Positions 1 through 8,126 of a stretch of DNA of 32,725 nt are shown here, piece by piece. A program made the position numbers and the translations under genes. The stretch lies in contig JAFSCE010000015.1 in assembly GCA_017436915.1 (NCBI GenBank), positions 1-32,725 of the forward strand, in the 5' to 3' direction. Positions within the stretch are counted from its first letter, which is position 1, and every line of letters starts with the position of its first letter. Origin of the DNA: Clostridia bacterium. GTDB lineage: Bacteria > Bacillota > Clostridia > Oscillospirales > Acutalibacteraceae. The notes beneath the pieces were generated by a model. It did not search any database. It saw only the letters and a list, made by a program, of their open reading frames with translations, and had not been told where the DNA came from.

Positions 1-14
1 ATGCGAAACGGGGA

Positions 15-100
15 CTAATGCTAATACATTAGAGCAGGCGTTCCGCTGCCATCGCGCTGTCAGCCGATTGGGCATGAACTCCGGAAACTATCAAGGAGGA
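15..100 (+). promoter_or_regulatory. Candidate L19 ribosomal-protein leader upstream of rplS
   Basis: The region before rplS can fold. CTAATG (15-20) pairs with CATTAG (27-32), TTCC (41-44) with GGAA (83-86), and GCTG (45-48) with CAGC (61-64), giving a compact branched structure just before the AAGGAGGA ribosome-binding site (93-100). Many Bacillota rplS genes carry an L19-binding autoregulatory leader (the Rfam L19_leader family), and position and size fit. I could not run a covariance search, so the family assignment is inference. A short open frame ending with TAA at 16-18 might be the tail of the preceding gene, usually trmD in this neighbourhood, but too little is present to say. Confidence 0.45.
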
Positions 101-107
101 TTTTATC

Positions 108-452
108 ATGGATGCTTTGAAAATCATTGCTGCTGACAGCGTAAAAGAGGCAGCACCCGAGTTCTCGATCGGTGATACCGTTCGCGTGGACGTGAAGATC
201 CGCGAAGGTGATCGCGAAAGAATTCAGGCGTTTGAAGGTACGGTTATTGCCAAGAAAGGCAGCGGCGTTTCGGAAACCTTTACGGTTCGTCGCGTGTCCT
301 ACGGTGTTGGCGTGGAGCGTGTGTTCCCGCTGCATTCCCCCAACGTTGCGGCTGTGAAAGTCGTCCGTTACGGTAAGGTTCGCAGAAGCAAGCTGTACTA
401 TCTGCGTGATCGCGTGGGTAAGGCCGCGAAGGTCAAAGAGCTGATTAAATAA
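108..452 (+). CDS. rplS: 50S ribosomal protein L19
   Basis: Structural protein of the large ribosomal subunit, located at the 30S-50S interface. The 114-residue product has the usual L19 length. It carries the signature [18 protein letters not shown] near residues 61-78 and the basic tail [19 protein letters not shown]. The ATG at 108 follows AAGGAGGA (93-100) at ideal spacing. A terminator (461-497) directly follows, so rplS is probably the last strongly transcribed gene of an rpsP-rimM-trmD-rplS type operon lying mostly outside the window; that upstream content is inferred from usual gene order. It is probably autoregulated through the leader at 15-100. Confidence 0.98.
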   Translation: MDALKIIAADSVKEAAPEFSIGDTVRVDVKIREGDRERIQAFEGTVIAKKGSGVSETFTVRRVSYGVGVERVFPLHSPNVAAVKVVRYGKVRRSKLYYLRDRVGKAAKVKELIK

Positions 453-460
453 GCTGACAA

Positions 461-497
461 AGAGGGGGAGGAAATCGTTTGATTTTCTCCTCTTTTT
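461..497 (+). terminator. Rho-independent terminator after rplS
   Basis: GGAGGAAATC (467-476) pairs with GATTTTCTCC (481-490) around a GTTT loop with one G-U pair. Further pairs extend the stem outward, and a T-run follows (494-497, then another at 501-505). The rbgA start lies only about 30 bases further on with no obvious promoter between, so partial read-through into rbgA is likely. Confidence 0.75.
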
Positions 498-527
498 GCA
501 TTTTTGTGCGGAAAGGAGAGGATCGGC

Positions 528-1388
528 ATGGATCAATCCATTCAATGGTTTCCGGGTCACATGACCCGAACAAAGCGTAAAATTACCGAAATGTTACCGC
601 AGGTGGATATTGTGATTGAAGTGGTGGATGCACGTATTCCAATCAGCAGCCGTAACCCCGATCTCGATTCATTGGTGGCTAAAAAGCCGCGCCTGCTGAT
701 TCTCAATAAAGCGGATATTGCGGACGAAACGGCAACCAAACGCTGGTTAAAGTATTATTCTGATCATTCCATTCCTGCCATCGCCGTGGATTGTAAAAGT
801 GGCAAGGGGATCAATCAGTTCGTCCCGTTGATGCGCGAGGTATTAAAGGACAAACTCGCTGCTTGGGCGGAAAAAGGCATGATCAAGCGCCCGATTCGTG
901 CGATGGTCGTTGGTATTCCCAACTCGGGGAAATCTTCGTTTATCAACCGTATGGCGCGCGGCGGCAAAGCGAAAGTTGAAGATCGCCCCGGTGTTACCCG
1001 CAATCAACAATGGTTTGTTATTGACAGTGGCGCGCAACTGTTGGATACACCGGGTATTTTGTGGCCAAAATTTGAGGATCAAACGGTGGCACAGCATTTG
1101 GCGTATACCGGTGCTATCCGTGATGAAATTTTAGATAGTGAAGAATTGGCGGTTGGTCTTTTGGATATTTTGGCGACCGATTACGAGGAGTTTTTGCGCA
1201 GTCGCTATAAATTGACCGAGTCGCTTGATGATGACCGTTATGAACTGTTGCAGCAGATCGGGCGCAAACGCGGGATGCTGATTTCAGGTGGTGAGGTGGA
1301 TACCTTGCGTGCGTCGGTAATGTTGCTCGATGAATTTCGCGGCCAGAAGATTGGCCGCATTACGTTAGAACAACCGGTGGAGGGATGA
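528..1388 (+). CDS. rbgA: Ribosome biogenesis GTPase RbgA/YlqF
   Basis: GTPase that acts late in 50S subunit assembly. The 286-residue product shows the circularly permuted motif order of the YlqF/YawG family: G4 NKAD at residues 60-63 comes first, then G1 GIPNSGKSS at 129-137, and G3 DTPG at 173-176. The N-terminus IQWFPGHMTRTKR is typical of RbgA. The ATG at 528 is preferred over an upstream in-frame TTG at 504 because AAAGGAGAG sits at correct spacing before 528, and the family starts just before the WFPGHM motif. The gene directly follows rplS, as in Bacillus subtilis, and overlaps or abuts lepB, so the two are probably translated from one message. Confidence 0.96.
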   Translation: MDQSIQWFPGHMTRTKRKITEMLPQVDIVIEVVDARIPISSRNPDLDSLVAKKPRLLILNKADIADETATKRWLKYYSDHSIPAIAVDCKSGKGINQFVPLMREVLKDKLAAWAEKGMIKRPIRAMVVGIPNSGKSSFINRMARGGKAKVEDRPGVTRNQQWFVIDSGAQLLDTPGILWPKFEDQTVAQHLAYTGAIRDEILDSEELAVGLLDILATDYEEFLRSRYKLTESLDDDRYELLQQIGRKRGMLISGGEVDTLRASVMLLDEFRGQKIGRITLEQPVEG

Positions 1389-1390
1389 GT

Positions 1391-1930
1391 ATGGAACCAA
1401 GAGTAAAGCGATATGCCGGTTTGTATGAATGGATTGAAATCATCACAACGGCGTTGATAGCCATCACACTGATCTTCACCTTTTTGTTTCGTTTGGTGAA
1501 CGTGGACGGTACTTCTATGGAAACCACTCTGCATGACGGAGAACGGCTGATTCTCTCATGTTTACCGTACACTCCGGAGCGTGGTGATATTGTGGTGATA
1601 AGCCGCGGAACAGATGACGAGCCGCTGATAAAGCGTGTCATTGGTATTGCCGGGGATACGGTGTCCATCGATTCAACAACCGGTGAAGTTTATCTCAACG
1701 GGAACATCCTGAAAGAGCCCTATATTGAGGTCCCTACATCGGTAGAACTCATGAAGGGTGAGGTTACCATCCCGGAAGGTATGGTGTTTGTTATGGGAGA
1801 TAACCGTAGTGCAGGCCATTCGTTAGATAGCCGAACCTTTGGCTGTGTTGAAAACGAGCGCTTGGTCGGCAAGGTGATTTTCAGGGTGTCTCCGTCTAAC
1901 CGTTTTGGAGGACTGTATGACGAATTTTGA
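1391..1930 (+). CDS. lepB: Signal peptidase I
   Basis: Membrane-bound serine protease that removes signal peptides from exported proteins. The 179-residue product has one N-terminal membrane segment (about residues 14-34). The catalytic serine lies in VDGTSMETT (Ser42) and the catalytic lysine in [12 protein letters not shown] (Lys81). The conserved box [14 protein letters not shown] is near residues 135-148. This is the short Gram-positive SipS-type architecture. An ATG at 1385 overlaps the rbgA stop (ATGA), but GGAGGG at 1379-1384 touches it, whereas the ATG at 1391 has a 6-base spacer, so 1391 is chosen. The 3' end overlaps rnhB by 14 bases, which suggests translational coupling. Confidence 0.95.
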   Translation: MEPRVKRYAGLYEWIEIITTALIAITLIFTFLFRLVNVDGTSMETTLHDGERLILSCLPYTPERGDIVVISRGTDDEPLIKRVIGIAGDTVSIDSTTGEVYLNGNILKEPYIEVPTSVELMKGEVTIPEGMVFVMGDNRSAGHSLDSRTFGCVENERLVGKVIFRVSPSNRFGGLYDEF

Positions 1931-2516
1931 GTTTGACGAGCAATTTCGCCGGCAAGGTGCCGCCTTGTTGTGCGGTGTGGATGAGGCGGGACGCGGCCCG
2001 TTAGCGGGACCGGTTTTTGCCGCGGCCGTTGTGTTTGATCCCACCCGTATACCGGAGGGACTTAACGATTCCAAAAAGCTTTCCGAGAAAAAGAGAGAAG
2101 CGCTTTTTGATCAAATCTGCGAACAAGCGCTGGCTTTCGGCATTGCCGAAGCAACCGTCGAAGAAATCGAAGAGCATAACATCTTGCAAGCGACTTTTAT
2201 GGCAATGCGTCGTGCAGTGGAGAAGCTTTCGGTACAGCCGCAACTGATCTTAATCGACGGCAACCGTGTTCCGGACGGCTTAATTGCACCGGCACAGTAT
2301 GTTATTAAAGGAGATGCGTTATCTGCCTCTATTGCGGCGGCATCGATTTTAGCCAAAGTCAGCCGTGATCGGGTGATGTTACAGCTTGCGGAACAGTATC
2401 CTCAATACGAGTTTACCAAGCATAAGGGATACGGCACTGCTCTACACTATGAGCGACTGGCACAATACGGTGTATCGCCGATACACCGTCGTAGTTTCTT
2501 GAAAAAGATATTGTAA
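1917..2516 (+). CDS. rnhB: Ribonuclease HII
   Basis: Cleaves RNA in RNA-DNA hybrids and removes misincorporated ribonucleotides from DNA. The 199-residue product has the type 2 RNase H signatures. The metal ligands Asp22 and Glu23 lie in [14 protein letters not shown], a further acidic residue in LILIDGNR (Asp114), and another in [14 protein letters not shown] (Asp133). The C-terminal [13 protein letters not shown] is also typical. The ATG at 1917 has GGAGG (1907-1911) in front, inside the end of lepB. An upstream in-frame start at 1905 has no such site. Downstream yraN follows after 11 bases, so lepB-rnhB-yraN form one transcription unit. Confidence 0.97.
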   Translation: MTNFEFDEQFRRQGAALLCGVDEAGRGPLAGPVFAAAVVFDPTRIPEGLNDSKKLSEKKREALFDQICEQALAFGIAEATVEEIEEHNILQATFMAMRRAVEKLSVQPQLILIDGNRVPDGLIAPAQYVIKGDALSASIAAASILAKVSRDRVMLQLAEQYPQYEFTKHKGYGTALHYERLAQYGVSPIHRRSFLKKIL

Positions 2517-2527
2517 GGAATGGTCCG

Positions 2528-2893
2528 ATGGCAGGTATTTCAAAGGGGGCGGCTGGCGAGGTGTTGGCTGCCCGTTTTTTACGTGATAATGGCTATGAAG
2601 TGTTGGCAGGTAACTATCATTCTCGCTTTGGGGAGATAGACATAATTGCGGCAGACGATGAGTATATTGTGTTCGTGGAAGTCAAGAGCCGCTCGGAGAA
2701 TTCGTATTATTTGCCACGCGAGGCGGTAACCGCAGAAAAGCAGCGGCGTATTATCAAAACGGCGCTGTATTATATTGCTCATAATCCCGACCCGCGGCAA
2801 ATGCGATTTGACGTGATTGAGGTCGTCACCGCCAAAGGTGAACCTATGAAAGCGCTTGACCTTCGCCACATACAAAATGCGTATGGGGGATAA
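2528..2893 (+). CDS. yraN: YraN family protein (UPF0102), putative endonuclease-like
   Basis: A small protein of 121 residues belonging to the UPF0102/YraN family. The nuclease-like core is visible: Glu11 in GAAGEVLAARFL, then RFGEIDIIA (Glu36, Asp38) and VFVEVKSR (Glu51, Lys53). This matches the E-x(n)-D-E-x-K pattern of Holliday-junction-resolvase-like folds. The cellular role is not established. It follows rnhB closely, the standard location for this family. The ATG at 2528 has a moderate purine-rich site (AAGGAA) upstream. Confidence 0.92.
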   Translation: MAGISKGAAGEVLAARFLRDNGYEVLAGNYHSRFGEIDIIAADDEYIVFVEVKSRSENSYYLPREAVTAEKQRRIIKTALYYIAHNPDPRQMRFDVIEVVTAKGEPMKALDLRHIQNAYGG

Positions 2894-2898
2894 GTGCC

Positions 2899-3816
2899 TT
2901 GCGACTGTTTGATCTGCACTGTGATACCGTTTACGAATGTTACCGAAAAGGGGAAACTCTTATTCAAAATTCTTGCGCGGTCGACCTTGAGCGTGGACAG
3001 TGCTATCGACCGTGGTGTCAGGTGTTTGCGGTCTGGATGCCGGATACCGTGCGGGGGGAATCCGCATGGCAGCAATGCTTGCAAATGTTGTCTTATGCGA
3101 AAGGACAAACGTCACCTAAACTGTGCTTTCCACAGAACACCTCACAGTTTGAGGCAGCTTTGAACAACGACGGTGTTGTCGGTTTTTTAGGAGTCGAGGG
3201 CGGTGCTGCGCTGGCGGGAAAGTCGGAACGTGTGGCGGAACTGGCAAAACTCGGTGTAAAGATAATCACCATTACGTGGAACGGATCCAACGAATTGGGG
3301 AACGGCTGTCTGTCAGACGATATTCGCGGATTAACCGAGTCTGGAAAGCAGGCGGTACGGGAGATGGAACGGTGCGGGATCGTGCCGGACGTGTCCCATT
3401 TGAATGAAGCGGGTTTTTGGGATGTTGCCGCTGTAACAAAGTTGCCGTTTATCGCCAGTCATTCGGTCTCTATGTCCGTAACGCCTCATCCGCGCAACCT
3501 GCGTGACGAGCAGTTTTGCTTGTTGCGTGATCGGGGCGGTTTGGTGGGGCTTACCTTGTGCGCCGCACAACTTGGTGAACAAAGCTTTGAGTGTTTATAC
3601 CGCCATTTTGACCGTTACCTGGAACTTGGCGGCGAACAAACCGTGGCACTCGGCTTCGATTTGGATGGTACCGATTTGCCGGCGGAATGGCAGGGGATCG
3701 GTGTGTATGAACAGTTTGCCGAGTATCTGCAAAAACGCGGTGTAACGGCTGCGTGCATTGACCGCTTGTTTTTTGAGAACGCTTATCGGTTTTTTATGAG
3801 ATTTTTACCGCAATAA
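2899..3816 (+). CDS. Membrane dipeptidase (peptidase family M19)
   Basis: A zinc-dependent dipeptidase of the renal dipeptidase family that hydrolyses L,L- and L,D-dipeptides; the natural substrate here is unknown. The 305-residue TIM-barrel protein shows the metal ligands: His7 and Asp9 in DLHCDT, the bridging glutamate in FLGVEGG (Glu100), and histidines in VPDVSHLN (His167) and IASHSVS (His188). A further aspartate lies in the LGFDLDGTD segment. There is no signal peptide, so it is probably cytoplasmic despite the family name. The start is a TTG at 2899 with a G-rich stretch in front. It lies 5 bases past yraN and ends just before the thrC promoter, so it is probably the last gene of the rbgA-yraN run. 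Confidence 0.9.
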   Translation: MRLFDLHCDTVYECYRKGETLIQNSCAVDLERGQCYRPWCQVFAVWMPDTVRGESAWQQCLQMLSYAKGQTSPKLCFPQNTSQFEAALNNDGVVGFLGVEGGAALAGKSERVAELAKLGVKIITITWNGSNELGNGCLSDDIRGLTESGKQAVREMERCGIVPDVSHLNEAGFWDVAAVTKLPFIASHSVSMSVTPHPRNLRDEQFCLLRDRGGLVGLTLCAAQLGEQSFECLYRHFDRYLELGGEQTVALGFDLDGTDLPAEWQGIGVYEQFAEYLQKRGVTAACIDRLFFENAYRFFMRFLPQ

Positions 3817-3819
3817 TGC

Positions 3820-3848
3820 TTTACAAGTCGTGAAAAATGCGTTACAAT
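3820..3848 (+). promoter_or_regulatory. Sigma-A promoter for thrC
   Basis: TTTACA (3820-3825) and TACAAT (3843-3848) are separated by exactly 17 bases, each one mismatch from consensus. The thrC start codon is about 33 bases beyond the -10 box. No terminator is visible between the dipeptidase stop and this promoter. Confidence 0.75.
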
Positions 3849-3881
3849 AAAGGGTAATTTGGCAGAGGAGTTTGATAAACT

Positions 3882-5372
3882 ATGATGTATAACAGTACGC
3901 GTGATCGTGCGGTCAAAGTAACAGCCGCCGAAGCGATCGCCCGCGGTATTTCCGAAGAGGGCGGCTTGTTCGTTCCCGAGCAGCTTCCGTCTATTACGCT
4001 TCGTGATATTGAGGACTTGGTCGATAAAAATTACGTAGAGCGTGCCGTGTTCGTATTGTCACGCTTTTTAACCGACTTTACGGATGCTGAAGTAGAGGAG
4101 TGTGCCGCCTCGGCATACACAGCCGAGCGCTTTTCCGGGGAACATCCCGCGCCGGTTCATTTTATGAAGGACGGTACGGCAGTGCTGGAGCTGTGGCACG
4201 GTCCGACCTGCGCGTTCAAGGACATGGCGTTGCAGATCTTGCCGCACTTTATGCGTGTTGCGGCGAAGAAAACGGCAGACGGCAACGAGATCGTGATTTT
4301 GGTTGCTACCTCCGGTGATACCGGAAAAGCGGCCTTGGAGGGATTCCGCGACGCGCCCCATACGCGTATTCTGGTCTTCTATCCAGAAAACGGTGTCAGC
4401 CCCATGCAAAAGTTGCAGATGACCACCCAAGAGGGCGCGAACGTCGGTGTGTGCGCTATTCGCGGTAATTTTGACGATGCGCAGACGGGTGTAAAGACTA
4501 TCTTTACCGATCCCGTTGTTAAAGAAAAACTGGCAAAAGCGGGTAAGCAATTTTCCTCTGCTAACTCCATCAACTGGGGTCGTTTGCTCCCGCAGATCGT
4601 GTATTACATTTCCGCATATTGCGATATGCTGAAAAACGGTAGTATCAAGCTCGGTGACCCGATCAATGTGGTAGTACCCACCGGTAACTTCGGTAACATT
4701 TTAGCGGCTTACTACGCACGCGAGATGGGTTTGCCGATTGCGCGTCTGGTTTGTGCTTCGAACTGCAACAACGTATTAACGGAGTTCTTGCGCACGGGCA
4801 CCTACGATCGCAACCGTGATTTCCATACCACGGTATCACCCTCGATGGATATTTTGATCTCCTCAAACTTGGAGCGCTTGTTGTATCACTTGTGTGGCGA
4901 AAACGATACGCAGATTGCCGATTGGATGAAACAACTCAAGGAAAACGGCAAGTATACGGTTTCCGATGAAGTGTTTGCTAAGATCAATGATCTTTTTGCC
5001 GCCGGTTGGTGTGACGATGAGCAGACCTTGCAGGAAATTCACGATATTTACGAGCGTGAGCAGTATCTTTGCGATACTCACACGGCAGTTGCTATGCGGG
5101 TGTATCGTGAATACCGCGACAGCACCAAGGATACGACCCCCACGGTAGTGGCTTCTACGGCAAACCCGTACAAGTTCTCCGCCAGCGTGTTAAGCGCCTT
5201 GAAACCCGCGATCGACGGAAAAGACGAGTTTGCCGTTGTGGATGAGTTGCACGCGCTTACCGGTTGCCCGATTCCGGCACCGCTCGCGGGGCTGAAGGGC
5301 AAGCAACCGCGCTTTACGGGTGTGTGCGATCGCGATACGATGGAACAAGCGGTATTTGAATTGTTGGGATGA
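3882..5372 (+). CDS. thrC: Threonine synthase
   Basis: PLP enzyme converting O-phosphohomoserine to threonine, the last step of threonine synthesis. The product is 496 residues, the long fungal/proteobacterial-type length. The PLP lysine is Lys113 in HGPTCAFKDMALQ. The phosphate-binding ATSGDTGKAALEGF and the VPTGNFGNILAAYYA segments are characteristic. Two ATGs lie in tandem (3882 and 3885) after AGAGGAG (3864-3870); 3882 is chosen. It has its own promoter and is followed after 9 bases by a phosphoesterase. Other threonine-pathway genes (hom, thrB) are not in this window, although asd, which supplies aspartate semialdehyde, lies near 15 kb. Confidence 0.96.
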   Translation: MMYNSTRDRAVKVTAAEAIARGISEEGGLFVPEQLPSITLRDIEDLVDKNYVERAVFVLSRFLTDFTDAEVEECAASAYTAERFSGEHPAPVHFMKDGTAVLELWHGPTCAFKDMALQILPHFMRVAAKKTADGNEIVILVATSGDTGKAALEGFRDAPHTRILVFYPENGVSPMQKLQMTTQEGANVGVCAIRGNFDDAQTGVKTIFTDPVVKEKLAKAGKQFSSANSINWGRLLPQIVYYISAYCDMLKNGSIKLGDPINVVVPTGNFGNILAAYYAREMGLPIARLVCASNCNNVLTEFLRTGTYDRNRDFHTTVSPSMDILISSNLERLLYHLCGENDTQIADWMKQLKENGKYTVSDEVFAKINDLFAAGWCDDEQTLQEIHDIYEREQYLCDTHTAVAMRVYREYRDSTKDTTPTVVASTANPYKFSASVLSALKPAIDGKDEFAVVDELHALTGCPIPAPLAGLKGKQPRFTGVCDRDTMEQAVFELLG

Positions 5373-5381
5373 GGTGAGGCA

Positions 5382-6068
5382 GTGTCCTTATATGTCATAT
5401 CCGACCCACATTTATCACTGACGACCGATAAGTCGATGACGGTCTTTCCCGGTTGGAACGATTATGTCATGCGACTGGAAAAGCAGTGGCGGCAACTTGT
5501 CACCTCTGAAGACACGGTGGTGCTCGCCGGTGATATTTCCTGGGCAATGACACTGGATGATGCTTTGGAGGATTTTCGGTTTTTACACGCGCTTCCCGGT
5601 CGTAAGTTGCTGTTTAAGGGTAATCACGATTATTGGTGGTGTACGCGCCGCAAAATGGATTCGTTCTTTGAAGAAAACGGACTCTCGTCGCTTACCGTTG
5701 TTCACAACGATGCGGTGACGGTTGATGAGCGTTTCGCCGTTTGCGGATCGCGCGGCTGGTTTTACGATGACGCAGAAGATAACGTCAAAATTCTGCGCCG
5801 CGAAGCCGAACGCTTACGCACCTCCATTCGGGCGGCTAAACAGACCGGATTGGAACCGGTGGTCTTCTTGCACTACCCGCCGCTGTTTGACGGTCGCGTC
5901 TGTGAGGAAATAACCGACGTACTCAAAGCAGAAGGCATCAAACGGTGCTATTACGGTCATGTCCACGGGGCGGGGATCCGCCAGGCGTTTGAAGGAGAGT
6001 GGGAGGGAATTGCCTTCCGATTGACTTCCTGTGACGCCCTGCGCTTTTGTCCGTTACTTATTCCTTGA
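5382..6068 (+). CDS. Metallophosphoesterase (calcineurin-like fold)
   Basis: A cytoplasmic protein of 228 residues with the complete metal-site set of calcineurin-like phosphoesterases: ISDPHL (Asp8, His10), LAGDISW (Asp51), FKGNHDYWW (Asn81, His82), a histidine in FLHYPP and the final YYGHVHGAG. The overall pattern resembles the predicted phosphohydrolase group COG1768; the substrate is unknown. The start is GTG at 5382 with GAGGTGAGG just upstream. It follows thrC by 9 bases and probably shares its promoter. I see no functional link to threonine synthesis. Confidence 0.88.
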   Translation: MSLYVISDPHLSLTTDKSMTVFPGWNDYVMRLEKQWRQLVTSEDTVVLAGDISWAMTLDDALEDFRFLHALPGRKLLFKGNHDYWWCTRRKMDSFFEENGLSSLTVVHNDAVTVDERFAVCGSRGWFYDDAEDNVKILRREAERLRTSIRAAKQTGLEPVVFLHYPPLFDGRVCEEITDVLKAEGIKRCYYGHVHGAGIRQAFEGEWEGIAFRLTSCDALRFCPLLIP

Positions 6069-6113
6069 AAAATCGCAAAAAAAGCAAAATTTCAGTAGAT
6101 TTCCGCTGAAAAG

Positions 6114-6124
6114 TATGCTATAAT
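6114..6124 (+). promoter_or_regulatory. Extended -10 promoter for tig
   Basis: TATAAT (6119-6124) is preceded by TG at 6116-6117, the extended -10 form TGnTATAAT. The -35 region (TAGATT at 6096-6101, 17-base spacer) is poor, as often seen with extended -10 promoters. An inverted repeat TTTCAG (6090-6095) / CTGAAA (6106-6111) overlaps the -35 and spacer region. Confidence 0.7.
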
Positions 6125-6166
6125 AAATTGATTTATGGATTTTTAAATCTTAGGAGGCAAATAACC

Positions 6167-7477
6167 ATGGCATTGAAACAGGCAAACAAAGTAGAAACCA
6201 ACCGTGTGGAGTTGGAAATCGAAGTCGGTGCAGAGGCGTTTGAGCAAGCTGTCAGCGTTGCGTACCGCAAAAACATTGGTAAGATGAACATTCCCGGATT
6301 CCGCAAGGGCAAGGCCCCCCGCGCGTATGTCGAGAAGATCTACGGCGAAGGCGTGTTCTATGAGGATGCGGTCAACGCTCTTTACCCGTCCGCTTTGGAC
6401 GAGGCGATCGTCGAGTCCGGCTATGAATATGTCGAAGATAAGATCGATCTGGATGTCGTATCTGTCGGCAAAGAGGGTTTGTGCTTCAAGGCGGTTATCA
6501 CCGTTAAGCCCGAAGTCGAAGTGACCGAGTATAAGGGCTTAAAGGCAGCGAAGAAGTCTGTCTCCGTGAAAGAGACCGAAATCAAAGAAGCACTGGAGCA
6601 GTTGCAGGATCGCAACTCCCGTTTGGTGACGGTGGAAGATCGCGCAGCGCAGAACGGCGATACCGTTGTGTTTGATTTCGACGGCTATGTTGACGACAAA
6701 GCGTTTGAAGGCGGCAAGGCGGAGAACCATTCGTTGGTGCTGGGCTCGGGTCAATTTATCCCCGGTTTTGAAGATCAGATCGTCGGCAAAAAGACCGGTG
6801 AGGAATTTGACGTTGACGTGACCTTCCCGGAGGAGTATCACGCAACCGAACTCGCAGGCAAACCGGCTGTGTTTAAATGCAAGCTGCACGAGATCAAAGT
6901 GAAAGAGCTGCCGGAGTTGAATGACGACTTTGCGAAAGATTGCAGCGAGTTTGATACCTTGGAAGAACTCAAAGCCGATACTAAAGAAAACATCAAAAAG
7001 CAGAAGGAGCGCGCCGCAAACGAGGCGTTTGAGACTGAACTGATGGAGCAGCTCATCGCGAACCTCAAGGGCGAAATTCCGGAAGCGATGTACGAGAATC
7101 GCGTGAACGAAAGTGTTCGTGATTTTGACTACCGTCTGCAGGCACAGGGTCTCAACCTGAACACCTATCTGCAGTATACCGGCATGGACATGGATGCGTT
7201 CCGCAAGGGCTTCCGTGAGCAGGCCGAAAAATCGGTGAAACTGCGTTTGGCATTGGAGAAGATCGCACAGCTCGAAAACATTGCACCGACCGCTGAAGAA
7301 ATCGAAGCGGAGTTTGCGAAGTTTGCCGAGCAGTATAAGATGGAAGTCGAGCAGATCAAATCCATGATCCCCGAGGGTGAATTGGTGAAAGATCTGGCTG
7401 TTGGCAAGGCAATGGACGTTGTCAAGGCCACCGCTGTGAAGCCGACCAAGACAACGAAAGCCAAAAAAGAGGATTAA
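6167..7477 (+). CDS. tig: Trigger factor, ribosome-associated chaperone
   Basis: Chaperone and prolyl isomerase that binds at the ribosomal exit tunnel. The 436-residue product has three parts: an N-terminal ribosome-docking domain with the signature GFRKGKAPR at residues 44-52; a central FKBP-type isomerase domain (about 155-245, containing GDTVVFDFDGYVD and IPGFEDQIVG); and a helical C-terminal substrate-binding domain. The ATG at 6167 follows AGGAGG (6152-6157). The open frame extends upstream to 6128, but that extension lies in the leader and lacks a ribosome-binding site. clpP follows 58 bases later, the classic tig-clpP-clpX order. Confidence 0.97.
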   Translation: MALKQANKVETNRVELEIEVGAEAFEQAVSVAYRKNIGKMNIPGFRKGKAPRAYVEKIYGEGVFYEDAVNALYPSALDEAIVESGYEYVEDKIDLDVVSVGKEGLCFKAVITVKPEVEVTEYKGLKAAKKSVSVKETEIKEALEQLQDRNSRLVTVEDRAAQNGDTVVFDFDGYVDDKAFEGGKAENHSLVLGSGQFIPGFEDQIVGKKTGEEFDVDVTFPEEYHATELAGKPAVFKCKLHEIKVKELPELNDDFAKDCSEFDTLEELKADTKENIKKQKERAANEAFETELMEQLIANLKGEIPEAMYENRVNESVRDFDYRLQAQGLNLNTYLQYTGMDMDAFRKGFREQAEKSVKLRLALEKIAQLENIAPTAEEIEAEFAKFAEQYKMEVEQIKSMIPEGELVKDLAVGKAMDVVKATAVKPTKTTKAKKED

Positions 7478-7489
7478 GATCTCCTCAAA

Positions 7490-7511
7490 CGGTCTATATT
7501 AGGAAAGACCG
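7490..7511 (+). repeat. Small inverted repeat between tig and clpP
   Basis: CGGTCT (7490-7495) and AGACCG (7506-7511) form a perfect 6-bp stem with a 10-base loop, without a T-run after it. It may be a weak RNA hairpin in the clpP leader or a processing site. It does not match the CtsR heptad repeat or the CIRCE element. Confidence 0.35.
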
Positions 7512-7535
7512 ATTCGTTAAGAAAGGATGAGGGAC

Positions 7536-8123
7536 ATGAGCAGTTTGGTACCTTACGTGGTAGAACAGACCAGCCGCGGCGAACGCAGCTATGATATTTT
7601 TTCTCGTCTGTTAAATGACCGCATCATTATGCTGTCGGATGAAGTGAACGATGCCACAGCTTCCTTAGTGGTGGCACAGCTGTTGTATTTGGAAGGGCAG
7701 GATCCGGATAAGGATATCCATTTGTATATCAATAGTCCGGGCGGATCCATTTCTGCCGGTATGGCGATCTATGATACGATGCAGTTTATCAAGTGCGACG
7801 TGTCCACCATTTGCATCGGCATGGCTGCCAGCATGGGTTCGTTCCTGCTAGCTGCCGGCGCAAAAGGTAAGCGCCTGGCGCTTCCGAACAGCGAGATCAT
7901 GATTCATCAGCCGCTCGGTGGTGCCAAAGGGCAAGCGAGCGACATTAAGATTCAGGCGGAGCACATTTTGTTTATCCGCAACCGTATGAACACCTTGCTG
8001 TCCGAAATGACCGGTCAACCGCTCGACGTGATCGAAAAAGATACCGATCGTGATAATTGGATGACTGCCGAGGATGCCGTGAAATACGGTCTGATCGATA
8101 AAGTGATCGAAAAGAGGATTTAA
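7536..8123 (+). CDS. clpP: ATP-dependent Clp protease proteolytic subunit
   Basis: Serine peptidase that forms the tetradecameric proteolytic chamber used by ClpX and other Clp ATPases. The 195-residue product has the full catalytic triad: Ser99 in [11 protein letters not shown], His124 in IMIHQPLGG, and Asp173 in [11 protein letters not shown]. The oxyanion-loop sequence [10 protein letters not shown] is also present. The ATG at 7536 is chosen over one at 7527 because the purine-rich AAAGGA lies at good spacing for 7536 and overlaps 7527, and family members begin close to LVPYVVEQT. clpX starts three bases after the stop. Confidence 0.97.
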   Translation: MSSLVPYVVEQTSRGERSYDIFSRLLNDRIIMLSDEVNDATASLVVAQLLYLEGQDPDKDIHLYINSPGGSISAGMAIYDTMQFIKCDVSTICIGMAASMGSFLLAAGAKGKRLALPNSEIMIHQPLGGAKGQASDIKIQAEHILFIRNRMNTLLSEMTGQPLDVIEKDTDRDNWMTAEDAVKYGLIDKVIEKRI

Positions 8124-8126
8124 CCC

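Noticed and set aside
1..18. Tail of an upstream gene (perhaps trmD) ending at TAA 16-18
   Set aside because: Only five codons would be present and another frame is also open here; the identity cannot be supported.
7478..7535. Possible CtsR or CIRCE heat-shock operator before clpP
   Set aside because: Neither the GGTCAAA direct heptad repeat nor the TTAGCACTC inverted repeat is present.
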